DNA from: Alphaproteobacteria bacterium
Lineage (GTDB): Bacteria > Pseudomonadota > Alphaproteobacteria > UBA8366
Direction: 5' to 3'
NCBI GenBank assembly: GCA_029861675.1
Contig: JAOTYV010000088.1
Span: 1 to 15,313, forward strand
Length of the DNA: 15,313 bases
Within the stretch, counting starts at the first letter, position 1; the number at the start of each line of letters is the position of its first letter. Of this stretch, positions 14,697-15,313 are shown piece by piece. Both the position numbers and the translations under genes were made by a program. A model generated the notes under the pieces. The model had not been told where the DNA came from. It saw only the letters and a list, made by a program, of their open reading frames with translations, and searched no databases.

Positions 14697-15263
14697 TTGA
14701 TCCTGATGCGGCACGGCCAGACGGTCTTCAACGTCGTTTACGGAAAGACCCGGAAAGATCCCGGCATCCGGGACCCGGAACTCACCGATGACGGACGCCT
14801 TCAGGTCGCGCGGGCGGCCGAGCGCCTGCGCAATTTGACGGTTCGCCGCGTCATCGCCAGCCCCTACCGGCGCACTCTGGAGACGGCGGAGATCGTCACC
14901 GAGACGCTGGACATTCCCCTTTTCATCGATCCTTCGGTCGGCGAGCGCGCCGTCTTCGCCTGCGACATCGGCACGCCGCGTTCTGCATTGGCCGAACGGT
15001 GGCCGGACCTGACGCTCGATCATCTGGAGGAAGACTGGTGGCCGGCGATCGAGGAGAGCGAGGCGGCGCTCGACCGGCGATGCCAGCGGTTTCGCACCCG
15101 GATCGCCGGTGACGGCGCGTGGTCCGGTACGCTGGTGATCACCCATTGGGGCGTCATCCGCGCGCTCACCAGACATCGCGTGCAGAACGCCGATCTGGTG
15201 CGGTTCGACCCAACCGCGCCGCATCCCGGCGGCGGCGCGGTTGTACCCGAAACCGATCCGTGA
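14697..15263 (+). CDS. Histidine phosphatase family protein
   Basis: This 188-residue protein belongs to the phosphoglycerate-mutase-like superfamily, which dephosphorylates substrates through a phospho-histidine. The catalytic RHG motif is at residues 5-7 (MRHGQT, nucleophile His6). Arg58 in IASPYRRT, the GER at about 82-84 and the second histidine His150 in VITHWGVIRAL complete the active site. Substrate specificity (sugar phosphate, nucleotide or protein) cannot be told. A TTG start is supported by GGAGG eight bases upstream; an ATG at 14706 would start at Met4, only one residue before RHG, which is too close. It lies directly after the palindromic element and 34 bases before the next gene. 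Confidence 0.93.
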   Translation: MILMRHGQTVFNVVYGKTRKDPGIRDPELTDDGRLQVARAAERLRNLTVRRVIASPYRRTLETAEIVTETLDIPLFIDPSVGERAVFACDIGTPRSALAERWPDLTLDHLEEDWWPAIEESEAALDRRCQRFRTRIAGDGAWSGTLVITHWGVIRALTRHRVQNADLVRFDPTAPHPGGGAVVPETDP

Positions 15264-15297
15264 TAGCGCTCGCGCCGCAATCAGGGAGGAGGCCGCC

Positions 15298-15313
15298 ATG
15301 GCCAGCGATACCA
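15298..15313 (+). CDS. Start of a downstream gene (first five codons only)
   Basis: An ATG is preceded by AGGGAGGAGG, a very strong ribosome binding site, followed by codons for MASDT before the window ends. It lies 34 bases after the phosphatase stop and is probably co-transcribed. Too little is visible for identification; secB is often found near fxsA in alphaproteobacteria but this is only a contextual guess. Confidence 0.6.

Noticed and set aside
1..15313. CRISPR array, tRNA, rRNA, prophage or toxin-antitoxin system
   Set aside because: No regularly spaced repeats, no RNA gene signatures and no phage, nuclease, integrase or toxin motifs were seen on either strand.

Overview
The window looks like a GC-rich alphaproteobacterial chromosome segment, most like Rhodospirillales. 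The evidence is the his cluster order with a HIT gene behind hisE, the timA-mltA and smr-xre pairs, divergent hisB/hslVU, and strong GC bias at third codon positions. Most of it is conserved housekeeping DNA. I do not see a CRISPR array, tRNA, rRNA, phage module, toxin-antitoxin pair or recognisable transposase.

Layout. (1) 1-648: the 3' part of an alpha/beta hydrolase. (2) 649-1485: a spacer with a 101-bp structured dispersed repeat and two candidate small genes, one per strand. (3) 1486-5620, minus strand: a histidine operon read hisB, hisH, GNAT acetyltransferase, hisA, hisF, hisE, HIT hydrolase, with overlapping or near-overlapping joints from hisH to hisF. (4) 5621-5799: a divergent control region with a sigma-32-like promoter facing hslV. 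(5) 5800-7652, plus strand: hslV-hslU, the HslUV protease, joined by an ATGA overlap. (6) 7653-7753: a second copy of the 101-bp repeat, starting at the first base after the hslU stop. (7) 7774-11592, minus strand: lutA, lutB, lutC (L-lactate oxidation), smr, and an XRE-type regulator, all tightly packed. (8) 11661-11742: a perfect 34-bp-stem hairpin. (9) 11757-13647, minus strand: timA (Tim44-like) then mltA (lytic transglycosylase lipoprotein). (10) 13897-15313, plus strand: fxsA, a 270-bp palindromic element with perfect 36-bp inverted ends, a histidine phosphatase, and the first codons of another gene.

How the genes work together. HisB, HisH, HisA, HisF and HisE cover several steps of histidine synthesis (HisI, HisG, HisC, HisD and HisN are not in the window). 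HslV and HslU form a heat-shock protease. LutA, LutB and LutC form the iron-sulfur L-lactate oxidation complex. TimA, MltA and FxsA are envelope-associated proteins.

The best candidates for something undescribed are non-coding. The first is the 270-bp palindrome between fxsA and the phosphatase gene. It is imperfectly symmetric over its whole length, supplies the fxsA stop codon at one end and abuts the next ribosome binding site at the other. The others are the two 101-bp two-hairpin repeats and the long hairpin at the mltA/lutA boundary. No new protein-based system is evident.
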